Below, piece after piece: positions 50,403 through 58,732 of a DNA stretch of 64,000 bases. The stretch is taken from the NCBI RefSeq assembly GCF_947500705.1, contig NZ_CANMSY010000003.1:62001-126000 (forward strand). Direction: 5' to 3'. The stretch comes from an uncultured Brachybacterium sp. GTDB taxonomy: Bacteria; Actinomycetota; Actinomycetes; Actinomycetales; Dermabacteraceae. A program made the translations under genes and the position numbers. The notes under the pieces were generated by a model, which was not told the DNA's origin, did no database searches, and saw only the letters and a program-made list of their open reading frames with translations. The first letter of the stretch is position 1; every line of letters begins with the position of its first letter.

Positions 50403-51119
50403 ATGACCCAGACCCCAGAGAACCGGACCGCACCGAGCGATCCCGCCGCTCCGCTGATCACCATCGACGTCTGGACCGACGTGGTGTGCCCGTGGTGCTA
50501 CATCGGCGAGTCGCGCCTGCATGATGCGATCGAGGCGGAGGGCCTCAGCGATCAGGTCCACGTGCGCGCCCACTCCTTCGAGCTGGATCCGACCTCGCCC
50601 ACCGACAGCGCGAAGGACAACATCGCGCACCTGGTCGAGGCCAAGGGCATGGACGAGGCGAAGGTTCGTGAGATGGAGGAGCAGATCCAGGGCATGGCGC
50701 AGGAGATGGGCCGCGAATACGTCACCGGGCGTCCGATGGCCAACACCCGCGGTGTGCACCGGGTGATGCAGGCGATCGGCGAGGCGCACGGAGTCGACGC
50801 GGCGACGGAGTTCTTCATGCAGCTCCAGCGCGGCTACTTCACCGGCACCGCGAACCCCTTCGAGGCCGACGCCGTGATCGCCCGCGCCGTCGAGGCGGGT
50901 CTGGATGAGCAGGCCGCCCGTGCCGCGCACGCCGGCGAGACGCACGACGACAAGGTCGAGGCGGAGGTGCGCGAGGCCGCCTCAATGGGTGCCCGCGGCG
51001 TGCCGTTCTTCCTGTTCAACGACAAGTACACCGCCCCCGGCGCGCTCCCCCTGGAGTCCTTCCGCCAGGCGCTGCGGCAGATCGCCGACGAGGCCCGGGC
51101 CGAGCGGGCCCAGGCATGA
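50403..51119 (+). CDS. FrnE/DsbA-family thiol oxidoreductase
   Basis: A 238-residue protein of the FrnE branch of the DsbA superfamily. The active site C29-P-W-C32 is followed by YIGESRL, and the cis-proline loop lies in GARGVPFFLFN. No signal peptide, so it is cytoplasmic. Relatives act in disulfide exchange or polyketide isomerisation. GGAGG lies five bases before the ATG at 50403. The stop overlaps the start of the next small gene. Confidence 0.92.
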   Translation: MTQTPENRTAPSDPAAPLITIDVWTDVVCPWCYIGESRLHDAIEAEGLSDQVHVRAHSFELDPTSPTDSAKDNIAHLVEAKGMDEAKVREMEEQIQGMAQEMGREYVTGRPMANTRGVHRVMQAIGEAHGVDAATEFFMQLQRGYFTGTANPFEADAVIARAVEAGLDEQAARAAHAGETHDDKVEAEVREAASMGARGVPFFLFNDKYTAPGALPLESFRQALRQIADEARAERAQA

Positions 51120-51349
51120 ACAGCGCGGGGCACAGCTCTGGCACCACCACCGACCGGGCCGACGCGCCGGCTGTCGCGCCGACGGTGAACGACGCGGCCG
51201 CCGGCGCAGCCGACGATGCAGGCACGGCCGCCACGGCCGGGACGACCGGGACGACCGGCTCGCCTGCACCGCTGACCTCCTTCACATCGCTGCTGGGCGG
51301 GACGATCGAGGGCGGGACGAGCTGTGCGGCGGACGGCACCTGCGACTAG
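51116..51349 (+). CDS. Small Ala/Gly/Thr-rich peptide with C-terminal cysteines
   Basis: A 77-residue reading frame whose ATG overlaps the FrnE-like stop (ATGA). The body is low-complexity Ala/Gly/Thr/Asp. The C-terminus is distinct: LTSFTSLLGGTIEGGTSCAADGTCD, given here in part as SLLGGTIEGG then SCAADGTC. It holds two cysteines four residues apart. Coupling to a thiol oxidoreductase makes it a possible partner, but a chance frame is not excluded. A strong terminator follows. Confidence 0.5.
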   Translation: MNSAGHSSGTTTDRADAPAVAPTVNDAAAGAADDAGTAATAGTTGTTGSPAPLTSFTSLLGGTIEGGTSCAADGTCD

Positions 51350-51380
51350 GCCAGAGCTCGCGCTCACCCGCAGCAGAGAG

Positions 51381-51414
51381 ATGCCCGGACGCACCACGAG
51401 GGGCGTCCGGGCAT
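51381..51414. terminator. Bidirectional hairpin terminator
   Basis: ATGCCCGGACGC (51381-51392) and GCGTCCGGGCAT (51403-51414) pair perfectly around a 10-base loop, with TTTCCC after it. It lies between convergent genes ending at 51349 and 51438 and can serve both. Confidence 0.85.
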
Positions 51415-51437
51415 TTCCCTGCGTGGGAGTGTGCCGG

Positions 51438-52397
51438 TCAGCGGGCCAGCAGCTCCTCGGTGGTGGTGCCGGGAACGCTGATCGTCACGGGGGTGCTCCA
51501 CGGGTCGGAGACCTTCACGGAGCGGCCCTCGTCCGCGTAGGACAGGCCCGCCCGCTTCAGGCGCGCGGTGAGCGCATCGAGGTCGTCACGGCCGGGGACG
51601 GTGATGGCGACGTTCGCCAGGCCCAGCGAAGTGGCGCGCGGACCAGCGCCGCGGCTGTTCCAGGTGTTCATCGCGACGTGGTGGTGGTAGCCGCCGGCGG
51701 AGGCGAACAGAGCGCCCGGGTGGCTGCCCACGGTGGTCTCGAAACCGAGGGTGTCGATGTAGAACTTCCGGGCGGTGTCGACGTCGCCGACCTGCAGGTG
51801 CACGTGGCCGACAATGCCTGGCCGGAGGCCCGGGTCGGTCTGGACATCCTCGGTGAGGTGCTCGCCGAGGTACTTGTCCGGGTCCAGGAACAGCGTGTCC
51901 ATGGCGACCTGGCCGTTGGTCCAGGTCCACTCCTCGCGGGGGCGGTCCCAGTACAGCTCGATGCCGTTGCCCTCGGGGTCGGCGAAGTAGAACGCCTCGG
52001 AGACGAGGTGGTCGCCGGTGCCGGCGAAGCGGGAGCGAGGATCCTGGGCGGCGCGAAGCACGGTGCCGGCGAGCGCTGCCTGATCCTCGAAGAGGAAGGC
52101 GGTGTGGAACAGGCCGGCCTGACGGGAGTCGACGGCGGGCAGTCCGGGGGTGGCGACGAGGCGTACGAAGGGCGTGGTGCCACGGCCGAGGACGCGGTGG
52201 ACCTCTCCGCCCACACGCGCCTGCTCCTCGATCGGCGTCAGCGCGAGGGCGTTCTCGTAATAGGAGCTCATCAGCTCGAGGTCGCCGACGCGCAGGGTCA
52301 CGGCGTCCATCGCAAGGTCGTCGGAGAGGTGCTGCTCGTCCACTGCGCCGTCTCCAGTTCCGAAAGCGGTGGGAGCGGTGAGGGGGGAGGAGGTCAT
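51438..52397 (-). CDS. VOC-family extradiol dioxygenase-like protein (CatE-like)
   Basis: A 319-residue protein with two vicinal-oxygen-chelate modules. The metal-ligand histidines appear in GLFHTAFLFED (first module) and GHVHLQVGDVD (second), and ELYWDRPREEW resembles the CatE/catechol 2,3-dioxygenase group. CatE relatives in Bacillus detoxify catechols and quinones under MarR-type repressors. AAAGGA precedes the ATG. The upstream dyad at 52444-52459 could be such an operator. Confidence 0.88.
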   Translation of the reverse strand: MTSSPLTAPTAFGTGDGAVDEQHLSDDLAMDAVTLRVGDLELMSSYYENALALTPIEEQARVGGEVHRVLGRGTTPFVRLVATPGLPAVDSRQAGLFHTAFLFEDQAALAGTVLRAAQDPRSRFAGTGDHLVSEAFYFADPEGNGIELYWDRPREEWTWTNGQVAMDTLFLDPDKYLGEHLTEDVQTDPGLRPGIVGHVHLQVGDVDTARKFYIDTLGFETTVGSHPGALFASAGGYHHHVAMNTWNSRGAGPRATSLGLANVAITVPGRDDLDALTARLKRAGLSYADEGRSVKVSDPWSTPVTISVPGTTTEELLAR

Positions 52398-52430
52398 GAC
52401 GATCCTTTCGATCGAGGTGGCGATGGATCC

Positions 52431-52459
52431 ATCATCCCGTTAATTGATAGAAAGTTCAA
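52431..52459 (-). promoter_or_regulatory. Promoter and dyad of the dioxygenase gene
   Basis: On the leftward strand TTGAAC (52459-52454) and GATGAT (52436-52431) are 17 bp apart. TTGAACTTTCTATCAA (52459-52444) has short TTGA/TCAA arms in an AT-rich patch and overlaps the -35 element. The regulator is unknown. Confidence 0.45.
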
Positions 52460-52551
52460 CCATTGCACGATGTGGGGTGGCTCATGCACGACGTCCCGCA
52501 CGGCACCGGGCCGGCGCAGCACCGTCGAGAAGAATCCTCCGGAAAGAGTTC

Positions 52552-52578
52552 AGGGCGGTGAGCTCAGCTCACCGCCCT
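52552..52578. terminator. Perfect hairpin in a 451-bp spacer
   Basis: AGGGCGGTGAGC (52552-52563) and GCTCACCGCCCT (52567-52578) pair perfectly around TCA. The rest of the spacer 52398-52848 holds the dioxygenase promoter and, near 52790-52840, degenerate 15-bp tandem repeats of CGCGCGAGGCTGSTC. A 60-residue frame there (52664-52846, leftward) encodes QPRA-type repeats and is not convincing as a gene. Confidence 0.65.
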
Positions 52579-52848
52579 GTCCCCGAGCCCGCTCTCCCCT
52601 GCCGACTCGGAGCTCTCCCGACCTCGACCCTCGAGATGCTCGAGGGGAGGCGTGGGCTCCACGTTAGGCCTCCCGCCGACGCCCGCGACGGGACCTTGAT
52701 CCCTCGCCGCGGAGGCTCACGACACCGAGCGACGCGGCCGTTCCCACCGGACAGTCCCGCGTGTCGGCTTTCTCGAACCAACTCGCCGGCCCCGACCGAG
52801 GCTGCCCCGCGCGAGGCTGGTCCGCGCGAGGCTGCTCCGCGCTCACAC

Positions 52849-54090
52849 TCAGGCGGGCGCTCCGGCGCTCTCCGGACGCGCGGCATGAGCGGCGGCGAGC
52901 TGCGCCGCGCGCTCGAGGATCAGGGCACGGGAATCCGCAGAGCCGGCGACGTCGCGGATCACCCAGGCCATCGCGATCGCGGCGTCGTCCATCAGCCGGT
53001 AGCCCTCAGCGGAGGCCGCGTGGGCGGTGAACTCGCGGGTGTGCAGCGCTCCCCCGGCGCCGGTGATGCCGACGAAGGGGTGCAGGCCCGGCACCCGCTG
53101 AGTCACGTTGCCCATGTCGGTCGAGGCGGCCATGACGCCGAGCGAGCCGTTCAGCGGCCGACCGAGACGCTCGATCGCGGCATTCCAGGCGGTCCCCAGC
53201 AGCTCATCCTGATGGACCGGTTCGTAGAGGGGCTCGGTCTGCTCGATCTCGAGGCCGGCCCCGGTCCCGACCGCACCGGCCTCGAGGCAGGCGAACAGCT
53301 GGCCGCGCAGCGTCTCGAACTCGGGCATCGTCAGGGCTCGGCACTCGAAGTCGATCACGGCGGTCTCGGGGACGATGTTGGTGACGCCCGACTGCTGCGG
53401 GACCAGGGCCAGGCGCTGTCCATCCTGGATCCGCTGGCGCAGCAACCCGGCCGCGACCTGGGCGATCACGGCGGCGTCATTGGCGTTGATCCCGTCGGCA
53501 GGATTGGCGGCGGCATGCGCACCGCGGCCGGTGTAGGTGGCGCGCCAGCGGCCGACGGCCTGGCTGGTCGAGCCCAGCACGTCATAGGTGTCGGTGTGCG
53601 GGGTGGGGTGGCTCATCAGCGACAGGTGCACGCCGTCGAAGATCCCGCGCTCGATGAGCAGCTGCTTGCCTCCGCCGTGCTCCTCGGCGGGGGTACCGAT
53701 CACCTGCAGCGTCACGTCCAGCTCGTCGACCACGTCGGCGAGGGCGAGAGCCGCGCCGAGCGAGGCGCCGGCGATGAGGTTGTGCCCGCAGCCGTGCCCG
53801 ATCCCGGGCAGGGCGTCGTACTCCACGCACAGCGAGGCCACCAGAGAACCGGTGCCGAGGGTGGCGCGGAAGGCCGTGGTCAGCTCGGCGACCCCGCGCT
53901 CGACGGCGAACCCGGCCCCTTCGAGGAGATCGGCGCAGCGGTCGTGGGCGCGGCGTTCCTCGAAGGCGATCTCGGGATCGGCGTGGATCGCGCGGGCGAG
54001 GACATGGACCTGCTCGCGCCGGGCGGCATAGGCGGCGGCGAGGGCGTCCTCGGCGAGGTCCGTGCGGGGGCTGGTGGCGTCATCGGTCAC
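52849..54090 (-). CDS. M20-family metallo-amidohydrolase (AbgB/amidase-like)
   Basis: A 413-residue M20D peptidase. Metal ligands and catalytic residues appear in GIGHGCGHNLIAGAS and GTPAEEHGGGKQLL; the dimerisation domain includes GRGAHAAANPADGINA. Relatives hydrolyse N-acyl amino acids or p-aminobenzoyl-glutamate. The start is the GTG at 54090, with AGGA nearby and a CAGGAT hexamer six bases upstream that could be a weak leaderless -10. Three copies of a GGCGGGTGTGCTCAG-like repeat lie just upstream (54120-54165). Confidence 0.9.
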   Translation of the reverse strand: MTDDATSPRTDLAEDALAAAYAARREQVHVLARAIHADPEIAFEERRAHDRCADLLEGAGFAVERGVAELTTAFRATLGTGSLVASLCVEYDALPGIGHGCGHNLIAGASLGAALALADVVDELDVTLQVIGTPAEEHGGGKQLLIERGIFDGVHLSLMSHPTPHTDTYDVLGSTSQAVGRWRATYTGRGAHAAANPADGINANDAAVIAQVAAGLLRQRIQDGQRLALVPQQSGVTNIVPETAVIDFECRALTMPEFETLRGQLFACLEAGAVGTGAGLEIEQTEPLYEPVHQDELLGTAWNAAIERLGRPLNGSLGVMAASTDMGNVTQRVPGLHPFVGITGAGGALHTREFTAHAASAEGYRLMDDAAIAMAWVIRDVAGSADSRALILERAAQLAAAHAARPESAGAPA

Positions 54091-54212
54091 CCGACGATCC
54101 TGCCACGAGGTGCCTGCGCCCGGCGGGTGTGCTCAGGGCGGGTGTGCTCAGGGCGGGAGTGATCAGACGGCGGCGGCCAGGCTCCGTCTATCGGGACGCA
54201 ACAGCGGCGGGC

Positions 54213-54902
54213 TCAGTCGCCGTTGCGCAGCAGCGGCGGCACCAGGTACTTGCCCTGCCCCGCGCAGTAGAGGCGGGCCGGGCGCCCCCCGGTGGGTGCC
54301 GCATGCCGGTCCAGCTCCACGAGGAAGCCCTCGGTGCGGGTGGCCTTGCGGTGGAAGTTGCCCGCATCCAGGGTCGCGCCCCAGACGCTCTCGTACACCC
54401 CGCGCAGCTGCGAGACGGTGAACTCCTCAGGGAGGAAGGTGACGGCCAGGGTCGTGTACTCGAGCTTGCTGCGCGCCCGCTCGATCGAGGATTCGAGCAC
54501 GGCGGCGTGGTCGAAGGCCAACGTGACCTCGCCGAGGTCCGCGACCGCCCACCAGCGCGCGTCGGCCACATCGTCGCCACGCCGGGGATCCGGGAGATCC
54601 GCGCCGAGCGCCATGAAGGACACCGAGACGACGTGACCGCGGGGGTCACGGCCGGGAGTGCCGAAGGTCTTCACCTGCTCAAGGTGGACCGCGCCGCTGC
54701 CGAGCGAGGCCTCGTCGGCCAGCACCCGGTGGGCGGCCGCGTCGAGATCCTCGCCGTGCTGGATGAAACCGCCGGGAAGCGCCCAGGCACCGCGGTGGGG
54801 CTCATCCTCGCGCTGGATCAGCAGCACGTTCAGCACGCCGTCCCGGAGGGTCAGGACGGTGAGGTCGACAGCGACGTGGATCTCGGATGCGGTGGGAGCC
54901 AT
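54213..54902 (-). CDS. Nudix-domain protein with C-terminal winged helix (NrtR-like)
   Basis: A 229-residue protein. The Nudix box reads GFIQHGEDLDAAAHRVLADE, in which the R-E-x-x-E-E core is R-V-x-x-D-E, so hydrolysis may be weak or lost. The C-terminal half (YTTLAVTFLPEEFTVSQLRGVYESV) is the winged helix found in NrtR regulators, which sense ADP-ribose. No NAD genes are nearby. TAATCT on this strand ends six bases before the ATG, so it is probably leaderless. Confidence 0.85.
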   Translation of the reverse strand: MAPTASEIHVAVDLTVLTLRDGVLNVLLIQREDEPHRGAWALPGGFIQHGEDLDAAAHRVLADEASLGSGAVHLEQVKTFGTPGRDPRGHVVSVSFMALGADLPDPRRGDDVADARWWAVADLGEVTLAFDHAAVLESSIERARSKLEYTTLAVTFLPEEFTVSQLRGVYESVWGATLDAGNFHRKATRTEGFLVELDRHAAPTGGRPARLYCAGQGKYLVPPLLRNGD

Positions 54903-55021
54903 GTGTCCAGATTACGCCGGGTTATGGTCAGCTTGACTGCAACTGCAAGGCGACTCACAGGTAGCAACCAGGCGGTCGCCCAGAGACTGCCGACCCGGGC
55001 CATCGGTCCCGGACGATGAAC

Positions 55022-55069
55022 GCCATTGCGCACTCCGCTTCCACCGGCGGAAGCCAGATGCGCAATGGC
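55022..55069 (-). terminator. Hairpin terminator of glpX
   Basis: GCCATTGCGCA (55022-55032) and TGCGCAATGGC (55059-55069) pair perfectly, and CTTCC/GGAAG forms an inner stem. It lies 16 bases beyond the glpX stop. Confidence 0.8.
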
Positions 55070-55084
55070 GTCCCGAACCCTGGC

Positions 55085-56071
55085 TCAGTCGGTGAGCCAG
55101 CGGCTCCACTTCTCCGCGCGGTGCTCGGCCTCGACGATGCGCACGGTGCCGGAGGTGGAGCGCATGACGATCGACTCGGTGACGATGCGGTCGCCGCGGT
55201 ATCGCACCCCGCGCAGCAGGTCGCCGTCGGTGATGCCGGTGGCGGCGAAGTAGCAGTTATCCGTCGCGACCAGGTCATCGGTGGTCAGCACCCGCTCGAG
55301 ATCATGGCCGGCGTCGATCGCCTTCTGCTTCTCGGCGTCGTCGATCGGGGCCAGCCGGCCCTGGATCATGCCGCCGGTGGCCTTGACCGCGCAGGCGGCG
55401 ATGATGCCCTCGGGAGTGCCGCCGGTGCCCAGCAGCATGTCGACCCCGGCGCCGCGGGCTGCCGCGATGGCCCCGGCCACGTCGCCGTCCATGATGAATT
55501 TGACGCGTGCCCCGGCCGCCCGGATCTGATCGACCAGCGGCTCGTGCCGCGGCCGCTCGAGGACGCACACGGTGACCTGGTTGACGGGCTTGCCGAGCGC
55601 CTTGGCGACCAGCTTGATGTTCTGCTCGATGGGGAGCCGGAGGTCCACGAACTCCGCGGCCTCCGGGCCCACCACCATCTTCTCCATGTAGAACACGGCC
55701 GAGGGGTCGTACATGCTCCCCTTCTCGGCGACCGCGAAGACCGCGAGCGCGTTGTTGTAGCCGAGCGCCGTCAGGCGGGTGCCGTCGATCGGGTCCACGG
55801 CGACGTCGACGTCCGGGCCGGTGCCGTCGCCCACGGACTCGCCGTTGAAGAGCATCGGGGCTTCGTCCTTCTCCCCCTCACCGATGACGACGGTGCCGTT
55901 CATCTGCACGGTGTCCATGAAGGAGCGCATCGCGTCGACCGCTGCGCCGTCGGCCAGGTTCTTGTCCCCTGCACCGACCCATCGGGCTCCGGCGATGGCG
56001 GCCGCCTCGGTCACGCGGACCAGTTCGAGGGCGAGGTTGCGGTCGGGGGCGTTGGAGGCGGGGGTGATCAT
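55085..56071 (-). CDS. glpX: Class II fructose-1,6-bisphosphatase
   Basis: A 328-residue GlpX enzyme, the gluconeogenic phosphatase of actinobacteria. Metal- and substrate-binding stretches are [38 protein letters not shown] and [12 protein letters not shown]. Length and motifs are normal. GAGGAG precedes the ATG. It stands alone between the Nudix gene and the symporter unit. Confidence 0.96.
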   Translation of the reverse strand: MITPASNAPDRNLALELVRVTEAAAIAGARWVGAGDKNLADGAAVDAMRSFMDTVQMNGTVVIGEGEKDEAPMLFNGESVGDGTGPDVDVAVDPIDGTRLTALGYNNALAVFAVAEKGSMYDPSAVFYMEKMVVGPEAAEFVDLRLPIEQNIKLVAKALGKPVNQVTVCVLERPRHEPLVDQIRAAGARVKFIMDGDVAGAIAAARGAGVDMLLGTGGTPEGIIAACAVKATGGMIQGRLAPIDDAEKQKAIDAGHDLERVLTTDDLVATDNCYFAATGITDGDLLRGVRYRGDRIVTESIVMRSTSGTVRIVEAEHRAEKWSRWLTD

Positions 56072-56233
56072 GAGGTCTCCTCGTCGTCGAGTTCAGGGCG
56101 ATGTCATGGCCCGGACCTGCCATTCCGACAGGCCGAGCGGTGCCTGGCGTGCTCCTCGGACTCTACCCGGAGGGGGTTGCGCGCGAGGGCCATGGCGGCT
56201 TCTCATCTCTCCCTCGCGGCGCGACGAAGGAGC

Positions 56234-56270
56234 AGCACCCGCCGTCCCCGTGGTGGGGGCGGCGGGTGCT
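56234..56270 (-). terminator. GC-rich hairpin terminator of the symporter unit
   Basis: AGCACCCGCCG (56234-56244) pairs with CGGCGGGTGCT (56260-56270), with an inner CCCC/GGGG stem. It lies 25 bases beyond the stop of the 42-residue small gene. Confidence 0.8.
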
Positions 56271-56295
56271 GTCCTGACTCACGGCGCGGGCCGGA

Positions 56296-56424
56296 TCAGA
56301 TGAGCATGCGGCCTTCGTCGCGGGCTTCCTTGGCGTCCTTGGCGAAACCGCGGGCGATCGCGGCCAGGACGCCGAGCACGAGCACGGGCCACATCAGCAC
56401 GTAGATGGTGAGCAGAGCGGTCAT
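56296..56424 (-). CDS. 42-residue putative symporter small subunit
   Basis: A single hydrophobic helix near the N-terminus (LLTIYVLMWPVLVLGVLAAI) and a charged tail (RGFAKDAKEARDEGRMLI). AGGAG lies seven bases before the ATG at 56424. It follows the sodium:solute symporter by about 90 bases in the same direction, with a terminator after it. Short proteins of this kind occur beside SSS and NSS transporters as putative small subunits. Confidence 0.75.
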   Translation of the reverse strand: MTALLTIYVLMWPVLVLGVLAAIARGFAKDAKEARDEGRMLI

Positions 56425-56513
56425 GGCTGTTCTCCTCTCAGAGGGTGCGGACCGGCCGGAGCACGGTCACGCGGGGGACGGAGCGGCGGCCGGTGCCGGT
56501 CGCCGCGAGCGGA

Positions 56514-58229
56514 TCAGCTGCTGGTCGAGCGCCCCGCGGCGGCAGCGTCCGCGAGGACGATGTCCTCGTCAGCGGTGAGGGTCTCGTCATCGAAGTCTCC
56601 GGTGACCTTGTTGATCGTGGAGAAGTCGAAGTCCTGCTTCGACCGGAAGCTCAGCAGGTAGCAGACCAGGAAGGAGACCGAGTAGGCCACCAGCGAGCCG
56701 GAGAGGGTCTCGTAGTCCCGCAGGAAACCGAAGCCGAACGGCAGCACCGCGAGGATGGAGACGACGCCGACGATCACGGCGACGCGCTTCCCGAAGAAGC
56801 CGAAGGACATGATGCCGAGCACCACGCCCACGCCGATGATGGCGAGCATCTCGACCAGCAGCGCCCAGGCCCCGGTGATCGGGATGAGCTGGAAGCGCAC
56901 CGGCAGGAAGATCGCCAGGGCGGCGACCACAGCCAGGGAGAACGCGAGGTTCGTGACCTTCTTCCAGTAGAAGGAGGCGATGACCGGGAAGACCAGGCAG
57001 CCCCACATCGCGCCGACGAAGACCAGGAGGTCCAGGATGTTGAACTTCGCCGTGGCGAAGTACAGGGCCAGGCCCGTCGCGGTGATCATCGTGATCCGGC
57101 CGATCAGCAGCATCAGCTTCGGGTTCACGTTCTTGCGGCCGACGGATTGGCCGTAGATGTCGGTCATCACGATCGAGCTGAGCGCCGAGAGATCGGAGTC
57201 CGCGGTGGAGGACAGTGAGCCGATGATCATGATGAACGCGAGCGCGACCAGTGCCACGGGCAGGTACGTGCCCACCATCTGCGGCATCAGGTTGTTGACG
57301 TCGCCGCCCATGGGCTGGACGCCCAGGTACAGCGCCATCACGCCCAGCATGCCGATCCCGATCACGGTCGCGCCGTAGCCGATCGTGGCGGTGATGAAGG
57401 TGGGCTTGATGAGGTCCTCCCGCACGGCGAAGAGACGCTGGGCGATGGTCTGGTTGCCGATCGCGTAGGCGAGCACCGCGGCGATGTACGGGGCGCCCTG
57501 GTTCATGAAGGCGTCGGAGGAGAAGAAGCTCTCCTGCTGCGGGGTGACGTTGCCGGCGGCGACACCCTCGGCGAACATCGACGGGCCGCCGGCCAGGAAG
57601 AACACGGCGGGGATGATGATGCCGGCGGCGCCGAGCATCGCCATCACCTGCGCGAAGTCGGTGAGCACGGAGGCGCGGAAGCCGGACCACAGGGTGTACA
57701 TCAGCACCCCGGCGGCGATGATCAGGATGCCGGCGCCGAAATCGAGCGGTGAGAGCATCGCGATGATGGCGCCACCGGCGATGAAGTTCGAGGTCAGGGA
57801 GATGACCGAGCCGAGCACGTTGGAGCCGGCGAGCATCAGCTGCGAGGAGCGGCCGTGGCGGGCGTACATCACCTCGGCGAGCGTGTGGGCACGCGGGGCG
57901 ACCTTGCGGATCCGCTTGCCGAAGGGGTAGATGAACAGGATCATCAGCGCCCCCCACAGCCCGTAGTGGATGGGGCCGGAGACGCCGTAGGTGTAGCCGG
58001 CGGTGACCGAGGCGTACATCGAGGACGCCCAGATCCAGGTGGCCGTCATCGAGGCGGCGGAGACGCCGAAGCCGATCTTGTTGCCGGCGGTCATGTAGTC
58101 GTCGGCGTTCTCCTTCTTGCGGGAGATGGAGACGGACATCCACATCGTGGCCCCGTAGAACAGGAGCAGGAGGAGCAATACTCCGATGATTCCTAGCTGG
58201 ACGATCTCACCTGAGGGCGCGGGCGGCAC
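56514..58229 (-). CDS. Sodium:solute symporter (SSS family)
   Basis: A 571-residue transporter with 13 or 14 membrane helices. The family core is seen in DDYMTAGNKIGFGVSAASMTATWIWAS, and IIGSLSSTADSDLSALSSIV carries the sodium-site serine/threonine residues. The start is set at the GTG at 58229 because AAGGAAG lies four bases before it; an ATG at 58244 would add five residues. The ligand is unknown; the closest feel is urea or monocarboxylate symporters. The upstream spacer is rich in palindromes. Confidence 0.88.
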   Translation of the reverse strand: MPPAPSGEIVQLGIIGVLLLLLLFYGATMWMSVSISRKKENADDYMTAGNKIGFGVSAASMTATWIWASSMYASVTAGYTYGVSGPIHYGLWGALMILFIYPFGKRIRKVAPRAHTLAEVMYARHGRSSQLMLAGSNVLGSVISLTSNFIAGGAIIAMLSPLDFGAGILIIAAGVLMYTLWSGFRASVLTDFAQVMAMLGAAGIIIPAVFFLAGGPSMFAEGVAAGNVTPQQESFFSSDAFMNQGAPYIAAVLAYAIGNQTIAQRLFAVREDLIKPTFITATIGYGATVIGIGMLGVMALYLGVQPMGGDVNNLMPQMVGTYLPVALVALAFIMIIGSLSSTADSDLSALSSIVMTDIYGQSVGRKNVNPKLMLLIGRITMITATGLALYFATAKFNILDLLVFVGAMWGCLVFPVIASFYWKKVTNLAFSLAVVAALAIFLPVRFQLIPITGAWALLVEMLAIIGVGVVLGIMSFGFFGKRVAVIVGVVSILAVLPFGFGFLRDYETLSGSLVAYSVSFLVCYLLSFRSKQDFDFSTINKVTGDFDDETLTADEDIVLADAAAAGRSTSS

Positions 58230-58514
58230 TGGGCTTCCTTTCATTGCGGACAACTGGTCTCCTGCAACCGGTCATCCGCGCACGCTGCTCAGAGCGCGCT
58301 GACATCAGGGCGGAGCCCTGCGGGGCCGACCGGCAATCGGCCCCCTCGCACGAGCCGTTCGTCGTCGACCCGGGCGGCGCCTGGCGCCTGCTCCGGGGAC
58401 GGGACGGCGGCCGCGGCCCCTGGGCCCTCCTGGGGCCGGTCCGCAGCTCACTTCGCACGTGGAGCCGTATAGATACTCGCACAGTGCATGTTGCTTGGCT
58501 ACCCGAACGGTCAC

Positions 58515-58680
58515 TTATCGATAACTCATGCAGGTCACGACGCATAAACTAATTGTCGGACAAACAGATTTCGGGTAGGACGCCCGTCACTCTGCATGTC
58601 GATGCATTGCGCGGCGTCGCTCCCGAAGTGCCGGATGCATCCGATGGCATCTCGTCGCTCTCCTTCATACGTCCCACGTA
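58515..58680. promoter_or_regulatory. Palindrome-rich divergent control region
   Basis: The 503-bp spacer between the symporter and the Gfo/Idh gene carries, in order, TTATCGATAA (58515-58524), TTGTCGGACAA (58553-58563), TGCAT-GTCG-ATGCA (58593-58606), GGATGCATCC (58633-58642) and TACGT-CCC-ACGTA (58668-58680), all perfect. TTGTCGGACAA is like GntR/FadR-type operators. I see no gene in this spacer. Confidence 0.55.
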
Positions 58681-58732
58681 AGGTGGCGGACATCGACGTC
58701 GGCTGCATCGGTGCGGCCAGGAATGAGGAGAC

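Noticed and set aside
52664-52846. A 60-residue leftward frame with QPRA repeats just after the M20 gene stop
   Set aside because: It is explained by a degenerate 15-bp repeat, has no ribosome site and no recognisable domain.
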